The position numbers and the translations under genes were made by a program. The notes beneath the pieces were generated by a model. It was not told the DNA's origin. It saw only the letters and a list, made by a program, of their open reading frames with translations, and searched no databases. From positions 1 through 42,219 of the forward strand of contig JAFSWW010000008.1 of assembly GCA_017444345.1 (NCBI GenBank): a stretch of DNA of 42,219 nt, read 5' to 3'. The stretch is from Synergistaceae bacterium (GTDB lineage: Bacteria > Synergistota > Synergistia > Synergistales > Aminobacteriaceae). Below, in pieces: positions 17,172-25,510 of the stretch (the stretch's first letter is position 1; every line of letters starts with the position of its first letter).

Positions 17172-17235
17172 TTCACGTTTTATTCTACTCCCACCCGCCC
17201 ACCCGACTGTATTCACAGTCGAGTAGAATAGTGAA
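17172..17235 (-). repeat. Hairpin/G-quadruplex dispersed element, copy 1
   Basis: The outer arms TATTCTACT (17181-17189) and AGTAGAATA (17222-17230) enclose a C-tract bulge (four CCC runs with single-base spacers, 17190-17204) and an inner perfect stem CGACTGT / ACAGTCG with loop ATTC. The minus strand carries GGGTGGGCGGGTGGG, a 1-nt-loop G-quadruplex motif. It lies just after the rodA stop, so it could end the long operon. The 13-mer CACGTTTTATTCT also occurs 42 nt upstream at 17132. A near-identical element lies at 30611-30659. Confidence 0.8.
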
Positions 17236-17237
17236 AA

Positions 17238-18347
17238 TCAAAATCTCCGCTTAGTATTGACTTCTTCAATATATATACTAGCAATTAGGCCAAGTGCTAT
17301 AAACGTAGCTAATAAAGAACTCCCGCCGTAACTCAAAAATGGCAGCGGCAAACCTGTAACGGGTGTTATTCCTATGCTCATGCCTATACTCTCAAACATT
17401 TGGAACCATAGCCAAGACGCAACGCCTGAAGTCAAAATTTTACAGCGTCTATCACGACACTTAAGCCCCGTTAAAATTATTCTGAATAATAACAAAGCAA
17501 ATAACGCAATTAATATAATATTCCCGACAAAGCCGAATTCTTCAGAGAACACGCTAAATATAAAATCTGTATGAGGCTCAGGCAAAAATTTCAGCTTGCT
17601 TTGAGTTCCCAGCATAAAACCCTTACCCGCAAAACCTCCCGAACCGACGGCGATTCTTGATTGAATAACATTATAACCCGAACCTAAGGGATCTCTCATA
17701 GGGTCAAGAAATACAAGCAATCTATTAATCTGATAATCTTTCAGGACAAACATAATTAATACTGGCAGTGAAGCAAGTCCGAGCCCGATAATACTTCCTA
17801 AATATTTTAACGGAGTCCCAGCTGTGAGCAGCATTCCAAATGATATTACGAGATAAACGAGCGCGCTCCCTGCATCAGGCTGTAATAATACAAGCAAGAC
17901 AGGCAGCGAAATAACTCCCAGTCCGGCAAAAAAAGTTTTTATATCTAACGGCGGATAACGTGAAAAGAATTTAGACATCGCTAAAATTATAGCAATCTTT
18001 GCAAACTCTGAAGGCTGAAATCTAATCCCCCCGAATCCCAGCCAGCTTTGTGCGCCTTTAACTTTAGGAGCGAGTAATGCCGTCAATAATAATAATATCA
18101 ACGTCAAATAAAATAAATAATAGGCACCTTCAAGAAAATTTCTATGGCCTATCATCATAGTTATTAACATAGCAGCAAGACTCACGAAAAGCCAAGCAGC
18201 CTGCCTCAATGCATAATCAAAGCCGCGCCCGTTTGCCCCGCCTGCCGCACTGTAAATACAGAACACCCCCCACAAACCGAGCATAAATGCACACAACATC
18301 ATGATTCTATCTGTGAGGGATAAATCTTCTTTCAGCGAAGACAACAA
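17238..18347 (-). CDS. rodA: Rod-shape SEDS glycosyltransferase RodA
   Basis: This polytopic SEDS-family peptidoglycan polymerase works with PBP2 in the elongasome. It has about ten membrane segments over 369 residues. Family motifs include GGIRFQPSEFAKIA, LQPDAGSALV near the middle and PVTGLPLPFLSYGGSS near the C-terminus. It follows minE by 6 nt and is the last gene of the min/mre block. Position after minCDE rather than beside mrdA matches the clostridial order. Confidence 0.95.
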   Translation of the reverse strand: MLSSLKEDLSLTDRIMMLCAFMLGLWGVFCIYSAAGGANGRGFDYALRQAAWLFVSLAAMLITMMIGHRNFLEGAYYLFYLTLILLLLTALLAPKVKGAQSWLGFGGIRFQPSEFAKIAIILAMSKFFSRYPPLDIKTFFAGLGVISLPVLLVLLQPDAGSALVYLVISFGMLLTAGTPLKYLGSIIGLGLASLPVLIMFVLKDYQINRLLVFLDPMRDPLGSGYNVIQSRIAVGSGGFAGKGFMLGTQSKLKFLPEPHTDFIFSVFSEEFGFVGNIILIALFALLLFRIILTGLKCRDRRCKILTSGVASWLWFQMFESIGMSIGITPVTGLPLPFLSYGGSSLLATFIALGLIASIYIEEVNTKRRF

Positions 18348-18353
18348 TTTTAT

Positions 18354-18635
18354 TTAATCTAACGCGATACTTCCGCCGCGCTTGATTCTCAAAACGGGGA
18401 TATTTGCTACTAGGGCTGTAGCTCCCTGTTCCTTCTCGAAATCGATTTCTATTTTACTGCGCTCTATGTCCATGTATTTAATAATTACATTTACAATTTC
18501 TTCGCGCAAATTTTCGAGTAAATCCGGCGTTATGTCGCTTCTGTCATTTATCAAGATAATTTGTAAACGATCCTTTGCCCGTTTTGCTGAATCTTTACCG
18601 TCTCCGCTGCCAAATAGTCTGCTTAAGAATCCCAT
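18354..18635 (-). CDS. minE: Cell division topological specificity factor MinE
   Basis: This 93-residue MinE displaces MinD from the membrane and drives Min positioning. The N-terminal MGFLSRLFG membrane-targeting helix, the anti-MinCD region RLQIILINDR and the C-terminal dimer domain with VNVIIKYMDI are all visible. Spacing to minD is 15 nt and to rodA 6 nt, consistent with one transcript. Its presence suggests pole-to-pole oscillation rather than a DivIVA/MinJ system. Confidence 0.93.
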   Translation of the reverse strand: MGFLSRLFGSGDGKDSAKRAKDRLQIILINDRSDITPDLLENLREEIVNVIIKYMDIERSKIEIDFEKEQGATALVANIPVLRIKRGGSIALD

Positions 18636-18650
18636 TATTAAATCACTCCT

Positions 18651-19466
18651 TTACTTCTTTTTACCGCCGCCGGAAAAAAATTTCTTAATCCAGCTAAAGA
18701 ATCCCCGCCCCGCGTAACTCTCTAAATCCATTAATGGCACGTCCCGGCCTAGTAATCTTTCTGCTATGTTCAAATATGCGTGTGCAGCAGGTGAATCAAG
18801 ACTCATAGTCATTGGCTCGCCGTTATTTGTTGAGCGTATTACATTCTCATCTTCAGGAACTACGCCTATTAACTCAATTGATAATACGTCTAATATATCA
18901 TCTTTTGCGAGCATATCCCCGTCTTGTACCATGTTAGGACGCAGGCGATTTATTATTAATCTGATCGGAGATTTGCCCATGGACTCAAGCATTCCGATAA
19001 TTCTATCAGCATCACGAACTGCGGGAATTTCCGGGGTTGTTACGACAAGTGCTTCATCAGCTCCGGCGGCTGCATTCTTGAATCCTCCTTCAATACCGGC
19101 GGGACAATCAAGCAAAATAAAATCAAAATCAGGCTTTAACTCTTCACATAAAGCGATCATTTGTTCGGGATTAACTGCGTCCTTTGTCCGAGTCTGTGCT
19201 GCTGGTAGCAAATAAAGTCCCGGCACCCGTTTATCTTTTACTAGAGCCTGAGAAATTTTGCAAGTTTTCTCGATTACGTCAATGAAATTATATACTACCC
19301 TGTTTTCAAGTCCCATTATTACGTCAAGATTTCGCAGTCCTACATCAGCATCTATTGCTACAACTTTTTTGCCGAATTTTGCTAAAGCTGCTGCTATATT
19401 TGCTGTTGAAGTTGTTTTACCGACTCCGCCTTTTCCTGAAGTCGTTACTATTACACGTGCTGCCAT
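18651..19466 (-). CDS. minD: Septum-site ATPase MinD
   Basis: This ParA/MinD-type ATPase recruits MinC to the membrane. The deviant Walker A motif GKGGVGKT is at residues 11-18, the signature LLDCPAGIEGGF is near 118-129, and the C-terminal amphipathic helix FFSWIKKFF is the membrane-targeting sequence. At 271 aa it has standard length. It sits between minC and minE with 15-17 nt gaps. Confidence 0.97.
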   Translation of the reverse strand: MAARVIVTTSGKGGVGKTTSTANIAAALAKFGKKVVAIDADVGLRNLDVIMGLENRVVYNFIDVIEKTCKISQALVKDKRVPGLYLLPAAQTRTKDAVNPEQMIALCEELKPDFDFILLDCPAGIEGGFKNAAAGADEALVVTTPEIPAVRDADRIIGMLESMGKSPIRLIINRLRPNMVQDGDMLAKDDILDVLSIELIGVVPEDENVIRSTNNGEPMTMSLDSPAAHAYLNIAERLLGRDVPLMDLESYAGRGFFSWIKKFFSGGGKKK

Positions 19467-19483
19467 TTACGACAAATACCCTC

Positions 19484-20224
19484 CTAAAATTTATTTTCTC
19501 GTATAACCGGCGTATTTTCTTCCAAAGTTATCAAGACACTTTTGCGCCAGTAAGCTGCTGAATTTGGATCTACATAACATAATTTATTAGCGATTCTAAC
19601 TTGAGGAGTCTCAAAATGTCCCGCCCATATGAAAACATCATCGCGATTAGCTGCGAGTCCTCCCGCGTGAACTACTCCGAGCAGCTTCCCAGCAACGATT
19701 ATACTTCCGCCCGCAATGATTTCCGCACCGGGATTCAAATGCCCCCATAAAAGCACGTCGCCTTCTGTCTCAACTTTTTGGCCGCCCCTCATTGAGCCGT
19801 ATACTATTTTGACTCTGGGAATCTTTATTTTATGTTCGCTTTCTTTCTCGTGCTTAACTTGAGAGTCTTGCGCTTTGTCCTGTAAATTTAAAGCCGGTTC
19901 ACTTGTTGAGAGTCCAGCCTCATTTAATAATTTCAAAGTGTCAGGATTCCTAGAGAGCCAAGCAATAACTTTTAAGCCCTTCTCCCATATTAAGCTATTC
20001 AACATGTGCAGAATCAAATTTCTAGTACACAAACGCCCCGCAAAATCGAAAGCGATTCCCTGATTCTCCGGCAATTTATAGGAGTCGGCCTTAATCTTCA
20101 TTAACGCTCTTATAACGGCATTCTCGCTGACATTCTCAGGCAAAAATATTTTTATCCCATAATGAGTCCGCTCAAGTTTTAAATATGCTTCAGGCTTTCT
20201 TAATTTATTCAATAAATTTAACAT
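19484..20224 (-). CDS. minC: Septum-site inhibitor MinC
   Basis: MinC blocks FtsZ assembly away from midcell. The N-terminal domain (about residues 1-110) is diverged. The C-terminal beta-helix domain is clear from RGGQKVETEGDVLLWGHLNPGAEI onward and binds MinD. A charged linker with QDSQVKHEKESEHKIKI separates the two. A TATAAT on the minus strand just before the start suggests an internal promoter within the larger block. Confidence 0.9.
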   Translation of the reverse strand: MLNLLNKLRKPEAYLKLERTHYGIKIFLPENVSENAVIRALMKIKADSYKLPENQGIAFDFAGRLCTRNLILHMLNSLIWEKGLKVIAWLSRNPDTLKLLNEAGLSTSEPALNLQDKAQDSQVKHEKESEHKIKIPRVKIVYGSMRGGQKVETEGDVLLWGHLNPGAEIIAGGSIIVAGKLLGVVHAGGLAANRDDVFIWAGHFETPQVRIANKLCYVDPNSAAYWRKSVLITLEENTPVIRENKF

Positions 20225-20231
20225 AATTCAT

Positions 20232-20246
20232 AATTATAGCGTGAAA
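20232..20246 (-). promoter_or_regulatory. Putative internal promoter before minC
   Basis: The minus strand reads TTTCACGCTATAATT with TATAAT about 10 nt before the minC ATG, identical over 15 nt to the site before the methyltransferase gene. No matching -35 was found. It may allow min genes to be transcribed apart from mre-mrdA. Confidence 0.4.
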
Positions 20247-20274
20247 ATTAAATTTTTATATTTATTTATCATAA

Positions 20275-21987
20275 TTAATGCGATAACAAATGCGCTAAAA
20301 TCTGACCGACCATAGGAGCTGCGACGCTCGAACCGTGCCGGCCTGCTTCAACAACTGCTACTGCGACATATTTAGGACTCTCAACAGGCGAATATCCCGC
20401 AAATAATGCATGATCGGGTCCGTGTGAATTCTGAGCAGTTCCCGTTTTTCCTGCGATACTCACACCGAACCGCCCAGCCCTTGAGCCTGTCCCTCTGCTT
20501 ACAACATATTCGAGTCCTCTTTGCACGATCGCTAATTTTTCAGGATCTAAGCTCATATTTTCAGGACGCTTAAAATTTTTTATATTCAAGTGTGGAGTTA
20601 CTAATTTGCCGCCGTTCGCTATAGCAGCATAGACTCTAGCAATCTGAATCGGAGTCATTAATACATAGCCCTGACCGATTGAATAATTTACTGTGTCGCC
20701 GTTGAGCCATTGAGTCTTGAATCGTCTTTCTTTCCAGTCAGGCCCGGCAAGGAGTCCCGCTCTTTCTCCGGGTAAATCAATGCCAGTTAATTCGCCTAAA
20801 TGAAATCTTCTAGCCCATTTTACGAGTCTATCAATTCCGGCCTTGAGTCCAACCTGATAAAAAAATACGTCGCAGGAATGCTGCAAACCTCCTATTACAT
20901 TTAAGCTCCCATGCCCTGAATGTTTCCAACACCTGAATAAATGCGAGCCGAGTCTCAGACCTCCACGACAAGCAAATGAACTCGAAATATTTATAATATC
21001 TTCTTCAAGTGCAGCAATTGACATAAACGCTTTAAACGTACTCGCAGGGGGATAAACTCCGGCAATGGCTCTATCTAACATGGGTCTGTCAGGATTATTT
21101 ATTATTGAGTTCCATTCACGCGCAGAGACTCCCCATGTTAAAGTGTTATTATCATAGACGGGACTTGAAGCTAATACTAAAATTTCACCGGTCTGAACGT
21201 CCATAGCAATTAACGCGCCTTTATAATCCTTCAATAAGTCAACCGCTAATTTTTGAGCCGACATATCAAGAGTCAAATGCAAATCTTCTCCCTTTACTGC
21301 GTTGCTTGAGTCAAGTGTCCGAATCTTGCGCCCCCTCGCGTCAACTTCCAAAGCCTCTTGGCCGGGGTGTCCTCTCAAAATTTCCTCGTAGGATCTCTCA
21401 ATTCCCGACTTGCCTATTAAATCGCCGCCAGTATAACCGTCTTCAGCACGTGCCTTTAACTCGTCTTCTGAGATTTCACCGACATAGCCTAAAACATTCG
21501 CCGCCAAACTCCCAGCCGGATATGTCCTGCGCCAGACACTCAACGGGAATAATTCTCGCGGGAATTCATAATCTGCAACTAATTCGGCCATTTGAGTCAT
21601 TGTCAAATTAGGGACGATTCGCATTACTCTATATGGAGCGAGTCTCTGCTGCTTTATGGTCTTCTCTAAATCTTCTACAGTTATCGGAATCCCATGACGT
21701 ATTAAAATTTTGCTGAGTCTCTCAAGTTTTTCCGGCGTGTTCAAATCCAACGGATAACCCATTATACAAAATGTAGTGTCATTTACTGCGAGGGGGACTC
21801 CGTTCCTGTCAAAAATTTCTCCGCGTGGTGCTGCAAACCTCATAACGCGCAATCTATTATTATGTGCGAGCCTGATATATTTATCGCCTTGATAGATCTG
21901 ACAAAAATATAACCCGCTGATTAATATCAAGAAAGAAAGACTCATACAATAAAGAAATAATTTCAGCCTGTTATCTAATATTTCCAT
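20275..21987 (-). CDS. mrdA: Penicillin-binding protein 2 (elongasome transpeptidase)
   Basis: This class B PBP crosslinks peptidoglycan during elongation with RodA. It has one N-terminal membrane anchor (about residues 10-30), a pedestal domain, and a transpeptidase domain with S316-T-F-K319, an SCD triad in place of SxN (LQHSCDVFF) and a KTGT box near residue 510. SCD is common among PBP2s. At 570 aa it is slightly short of the E. coli protein. It follows mreD by 56 nt. Confidence 0.95.
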   Translation of the reverse strand: MEILDNRLKLFLYCMSLSFLILISGLYFCQIYQGDKYIRLAHNNRLRVMRFAAPRGEIFDRNGVPLAVNDTTFCIMGYPLDLNTPEKLERLSKILIRHGIPITVEDLEKTIKQQRLAPYRVMRIVPNLTMTQMAELVADYEFPRELFPLSVWRRTYPAGSLAANVLGYVGEISEDELKARAEDGYTGGDLIGKSGIERSYEEILRGHPGQEALEVDARGRKIRTLDSSNAVKGEDLHLTLDMSAQKLAVDLLKDYKGALIAMDVQTGEILVLASSPVYDNNTLTWGVSAREWNSIINNPDRPMLDRAIAGVYPPASTFKAFMSIAALEEDIINISSSFACRGGLRLGSHLFRCWKHSGHGSLNVIGGLQHSCDVFFYQVGLKAGIDRLVKWARRFHLGELTGIDLPGERAGLLAGPDWKERRFKTQWLNGDTVNYSIGQGYVLMTPIQIARVYAAIANGGKLVTPHLNIKNFKRPENMSLDPEKLAIVQRGLEYVVSRGTGSRAGRFGVSIAGKTGTAQNSHGPDHALFAGYSPVESPKYVAVAVVEAGRHGSSVAAPMVGQILAHLLSH

Positions 21988-22043
21988 ATTTTATTAAAAG
22001 ATTCCCCCCCTTTTACGCGAATAAGCCCGCGCAATATTTTATA

Positions 22044-22514
22044 TCATACTTTCTGCAAATCCTTCACTCTCTGCGAGTAAATATACTGCGTCAATAATAT
22101 AGCCGGTAATGAGTAAACTTGCTGCCAAATGAAAAAATTACCTCCCGTGCTGCCTCCCAGTATCAAAACGGGTAACATAGGCGGTAATAGCTGCGAGACT
22201 TCCAACAACGCAAAAATTAATAATCCGCTCCCTGAGACTCGGCCTTGAGGTGGAATAAACGCCCAGACTTGTATAACAATCATGACGGCGGCGACATATC
22301 CCAGCGTGAAAAATCCGGGAATCCCTACCCAGCGCAAATCCCATAAAATTCCCCCGGCAAATGCGCTCCAAATTGCCCAGAGTCCGTCCTCGTCATTCTT
22401 ATCAAGCAATAATTTATACACGATTCCCAGCATAAATAACCCCGGAATCTGCATACCTCCGCCGCTGAATACCGTCAATAAATCCTGTAAGAGCCATAAA
22501 GTAATTAATAACAT
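22044..22514 (-). CDS. mreD: Rod shape-determining membrane protein MreD
   Basis: MreD is a small integral membrane protein of the elongasome. This 156-residue protein has about five hydrophobic segments and sits between mreC and mrdA, which largely decides the assignment since MreD sequences are poorly conserved. The segment GILWDLRWVGIPGFFTLGY resembles the family's conserved G..xDL.....G....Y pattern. It starts 1 nt after the mreC stop. Confidence 0.85.
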   Translation of the reverse strand: MLLITLWLLQDLLTVFSGGGMQIPGLFMLGIVYKLLLDKNDEDGLWAIWSAFAGGILWDLRWVGIPGFFTLGYVAAVMIVIQVWAFIPPQGRVSGSGLLIFALLEVSQLLPPMLPVLILGGSTGGNFFIWQQVYSLPAILLTQYIYSQRVKDLQKV

Positions 22515-22515
22515 G

Positions 22516-23286
22516 TCAATAATTCACCGTGTAAAATCTCGACAAATCCGCGCCCGGTTCTATTCTATATGTCGCGTAACCGTCCGGCCCGACTGTAAAT
22601 TCATTACTGACCCGCCCGATCGGCAAACCTGAAGGGAACTGCTCGCCTATCATTGCCGTACTTATTCGCATTCCCGCACGAGCCGCACCCTTTGAAGCTG
22701 GTATATAACGCAGTAAGACCCGCCCATTTCCGTCGCCTGTAACGACTCCGAGTTCGCGAGTCTCTTCTATTACTGCAGGAACTAAGAAACTTGACGACGT
22801 TATTAATTCGGCCCATGATGACATTAACGACACTGAACTAACCCGCCCGATTAAATAGCCGTTATAGAAAATTGGCAGTCCTTGAGTGATTTTATCCTGC
22901 TCGCCTCGGTCTATTCTGATTTCATTCCACCATGACATGGGAGCACGTAAATTTACACGCGCAACTCGTATATCATTGCTTGAGACTTGAAAATTTTGCC
23001 GGCTCAATATTTTAGCGAGTTCAAGACGCAATATAGAATTCTCTTCACGCAATCGAGTAATCTCGTCATTCAAAAAATTTTTATCGTGAGAGTATGAACG
23101 CCAATTTATATAAAACTCTCGCATTATGACAGCCGGATATTCAGGAACTGACAATAAAGCGGCCCAGAAATCAACGATATTTTTTATTATGCCGAGTCCC
23201 GAACTTATGCCAAGCAAAAATAATCCCAGAATCAAAGCCGTTAAACCGTGAGCCCATTCTCTAACAGTGCTGCGAAAATTGTCCAT
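22516..23286 (-). CDS. mreC: Cell shape protein MreC
   Basis: MreC is a bitopic periplasmic protein that activates PBP2. It has an N-terminal membrane segment (about residues 15-35), a coiled coil (about 65-95, NDEITRLREENSILRLEL) and a beta-barrel pair with DRGEQDKITQGLPIFYNG, LIGRVSSV and a second ..G..IGRV repeat. At 256 aa it is typical. It lies 9 nt after mreB. Confidence 0.93.
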   Translation of the reverse strand: MDNFRSTVREWAHGLTALILGLFLLGISSGLGIIKNIVDFWAALLSVPEYPAVIMREFYINWRSYSHDKNFLNDEITRLREENSILRLELAKILSRQNFQVSSNDIRVARVNLRAPMSWWNEIRIDRGEQDKITQGLPIFYNGYLIGRVSSVSLMSSWAELITSSSFLVPAVIEETRELGVVTGDGNGRVLLRYIPASKGAARAGMRISTAMIGEQFPSGLPIGRVSNEFTVGPDGYATYRIEPGADLSRFYTVNY

Positions 23287-23295
23287 ATAAAAATT

Positions 23296-24351
23296 TTATC
23301 TTGCGCCGCGTTCGACTGATTTTAATATCCTGCGCATTGACGTTAAATTTTTCAGAATCTCACCGACTCCCAGTGCAACAGAATATAACGGACTCTCAGA
23401 AACTATTACAGGAGTATTTATAGCGCGTGAAAGTCTTTCAGCAAATCCCCTCATTAAAGCGACTCCGCCAGTTAAAATAACTCCTCTGTCAACAACATCC
23501 TTTGCGAGTTCGGGCGGCATTTTCTCAAGAGCGACTTTTACCATGTCTTCAATGCTTATAAAAATAGGCTCCATTGCTTCACGGACTTCAATAGACGAAA
23601 TAATATCACTCTTAGGCAGTCCGTCCGACAAATCGCGCCCCTTCACGTTCATTTCAAGCTCCGGACTCATGGGTAAAGCCGACCCGATTGTATTCTTGAC
23701 TTCTTCAGCCGTGTTATCTCCGATTAAGAGCGAATATCTTTGACGAATCATTGCTGTTATTGCATTATCCATCATTTTGCCAGCTGTCCTGAGCGAACTT
23801 GTAACAACAATCCCGCCTAGAGATATTACACTGACTTCACTTGTGCCGCCGCCTATATCAATTACCATGCACCCATTAGGCTTATCAAACGGGAGTCCGA
23901 CCCCTAATGCTGCACTGATAGGCTCTTCAACGATATATGCTTCTCCTGCACCTGCTCCGAGTGTTGCATCAATAACGGCCTTGCGCTCGACTCCGGTAAT
24001 TTCCGCAGGAATCGAGACAACTACACGCGGATGAGTCATGAAAGCACTTCCCGAACAAACTTTTTTGAGACAGTGTTTAATTAATTCTTGAGTTACGTCA
24101 AAATTTGAGATTACCCCGCCTTCAATCGGACAAATCGCACTAATTCCCGCAGGAACCTTCCCGGCCATTGCTTTAGCTTCACGACCGACCGCTATAATCT
24201 CAAAACCTGCACCGCGCGGCAATTTTTTTACTGCAACAACTGAAGGCTCATTTAAGACTATGCCTTTATCCTTTACATAAACGACTATATTTGACGAGCC
24301 TAAATCTATTCCGACATCAAGGCCAAGCATACTAGAGAAAAATTTTAACAT
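23296..24351 (-). CDS. mreB: Rod shape actin homologue MreB
   Basis: MreB is a bacterial actin that organises lateral wall synthesis. The ATP-binding motifs are GIDLGSSNIVVY near residue 15, MVIDIGGGTSEVSVIS near 164-179 and GVILTGGVALMRGF near 288-301. A short hydrophobic N-terminus (MLKFFSSMLG) could be membrane-binding. Length is 351 aa. The first gene of the mre cluster, it lies 15 nt after the MBL gene. Confidence 0.97.
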   Translation of the reverse strand: MLKFFSSMLGLDVGIDLGSSNIVVYVKDKGIVLNEPSVVAVKKLPRGAGFEIIAVGREAKAMAGKVPAGISAICPIEGGVISNFDVTQELIKHCLKKVCSGSAFMTHPRVVVSIPAEITGVERKAVIDATLGAGAGEAYIVEEPISAALGVGLPFDKPNGCMVIDIGGGTSEVSVISLGGIVVTSSLRTAGKMMDNAITAMIRQRYSLLIGDNTAEEVKNTIGSALPMSPELEMNVKGRDLSDGLPKSDIISSIEVREAMEPIFISIEDMVKVALEKMPPELAKDVVDRGVILTGGVALMRGFAERLSRAINTPVIVSESPLYSVALGVGEILKNLTSMRRILKSVERGAR

Positions 24352-24366
24352 TTCTGTAATTCTCCA

Positions 24367-24993
24367 TTAACGCGGCCAATACGGGTTTAATTCACGTTCT
24401 GCGCCTATGCTAGTTTCAGGGCCATGACCGGGCAAAACTCTTAAACCGTCGGGGAATTCGTCAAGTTTTCGCAGTGATGACTCAAGTTTGACCTCGTCGC
24501 CGCCCTCTAAATCAGTCCGTCCTACACTCTGAGCGAATAAAGTATCACCGGCAATTAATATATTATGGCCCTGCAATAAATAACAGACTCCGCCTTCAGT
24601 ATGTCCGGGAGTCTCAATAACTTTTATATCACAGCCGGGAAATTGTATAATCTGACCGTCTTTAACTTCTTTGAAATCACTCAAGCCCTCACAGTGAACG
24701 CCTAACAAAGATTGCAGCTGCTTTGAAGGTTTTCGGAGTGAATGAGCGTCCTTGCTGCCTATATAAATATTATTCCCGACAAAAGGCACTAATTCATGAA
24801 TCCCCGCAATGTGATCTATATGACCGTGAGTCAATAAAATCATTGTGAGATTTAAATTATTATCAGCGAGAAATTTTTTAACGTCGTCAGTCTTTCCGCC
24901 CGGATCAACAAGAAAAGCCTGCTTTGTGTTCTCGTCCCAGAATAAATAACTATTTGTCCATAATGCTCCCAGTGGGAAGCGTTTATAATTCAT
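24367..24993 (-). CDS. MBL-fold metallo-hydrolase (glyoxalase II-like)
   Basis: This metallo-beta-lactamase-fold hydrolase has the zinc motif THGHIDHIAG, then HTEGGVCY, AGDTLFAQSVGRTDL and PGHGPET in family order. This is the layout of small glyoxalase II-like and YcbL-type thioesterases. An ATG at 25035 is in frame, but no ribosome site precedes it. The ATG at 24993 has AAGGAA upstream and gives MNYKRFPLGALWTNSYL, a normal start (208 aa). Substrate is unknown. It sits between dtd and mreB. Confidence 0.88.
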   Translation of the reverse strand: MNYKRFPLGALWTNSYLFWDENTKQAFLVDPGGKTDDVKKFLADNNLNLTMILLTHGHIDHIAGIHELVPFVGNNIYIGSKDAHSLRKPSKQLQSLLGVHCEGLSDFKEVKDGQIIQFPGCDIKVIETPGHTEGGVCYLLQGHNILIAGDTLFAQSVGRTDLEGGDEVKLESSLRKLDEFPDGLRVLPGHGPETSIGAERELNPYWPR

Positions 24994-25059
24994 GATTAAT
25001 AAATTCCTTCTTTCTATATCTATAAATTCAAGCATTCAAGAAATATATATAATTTTATT

Positions 25060-25506
25060 TTATTTATCCGGAGAGTCTACTATAAAAGTTAATGGGCCGT
25101 CATTAATTATTTCAACTTCCATATCTGCGCCGAACTCCCCGCAATTAGTCTTAAATCCATATGATTTTACTTTATCGACGAAATAATTATAAATTTTCTC
25201 TGCTAAATCGGGACTCGCTGCTCCTGTAAAACTTGGCCGGCGGCCTTTAACGCATGAAGCATATAACGAGAATTGAGAGACTAATAATATTTCTCCGTTG
25301 ACTTCACTTAATGATAAATTTGTCTTGCCCTCTGAGTCCTCGAATATACGCAAGCCCGTCATTTTTTCAGCCAGCCAGTCAGCTTTTGACTCATTGTCGC
25401 CGTCTGTTACTCCTATAAATACGCAAATTCCCTTGTTAATTGAGCGTCTTTCTTGTGAATTAATTAATACTGAAGCCCGCTTTACTCGTTGAATTAATAA
25501 ACGCAA
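25060..25506 (-). CDS. dtd: D-aminoacyl-tRNA deacylase
   Basis: This homodimeric enzyme removes D-amino acids, and glycine from mischarged tRNA-Ala. It begins MRLLIQRVKRASV. The family motifs SQFSLYA near residue 78 and the cross-subunit DGPLTFIVDSP at the C-terminus (GPxT) are both present. At 148 aa it is the usual length. It lies 4 nt after the relA/spoT gene, a pairing seen in many bacteria. Confidence 0.96.
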   Translation of the reverse strand: MRLLIQRVKRASVLINSQERRSINKGICVFIGVTDGDNESKADWLAEKMTGLRIFEDSEGKTNLSLSEVNGEILLVSQFSLYASCVKGRRPSFTGAASPDLAEKIYNYFVDKVKSYGFKTNCGEFGADMEVEIINDGPLTFIVDSPDK

Positions 25507-25510
25507 AATT

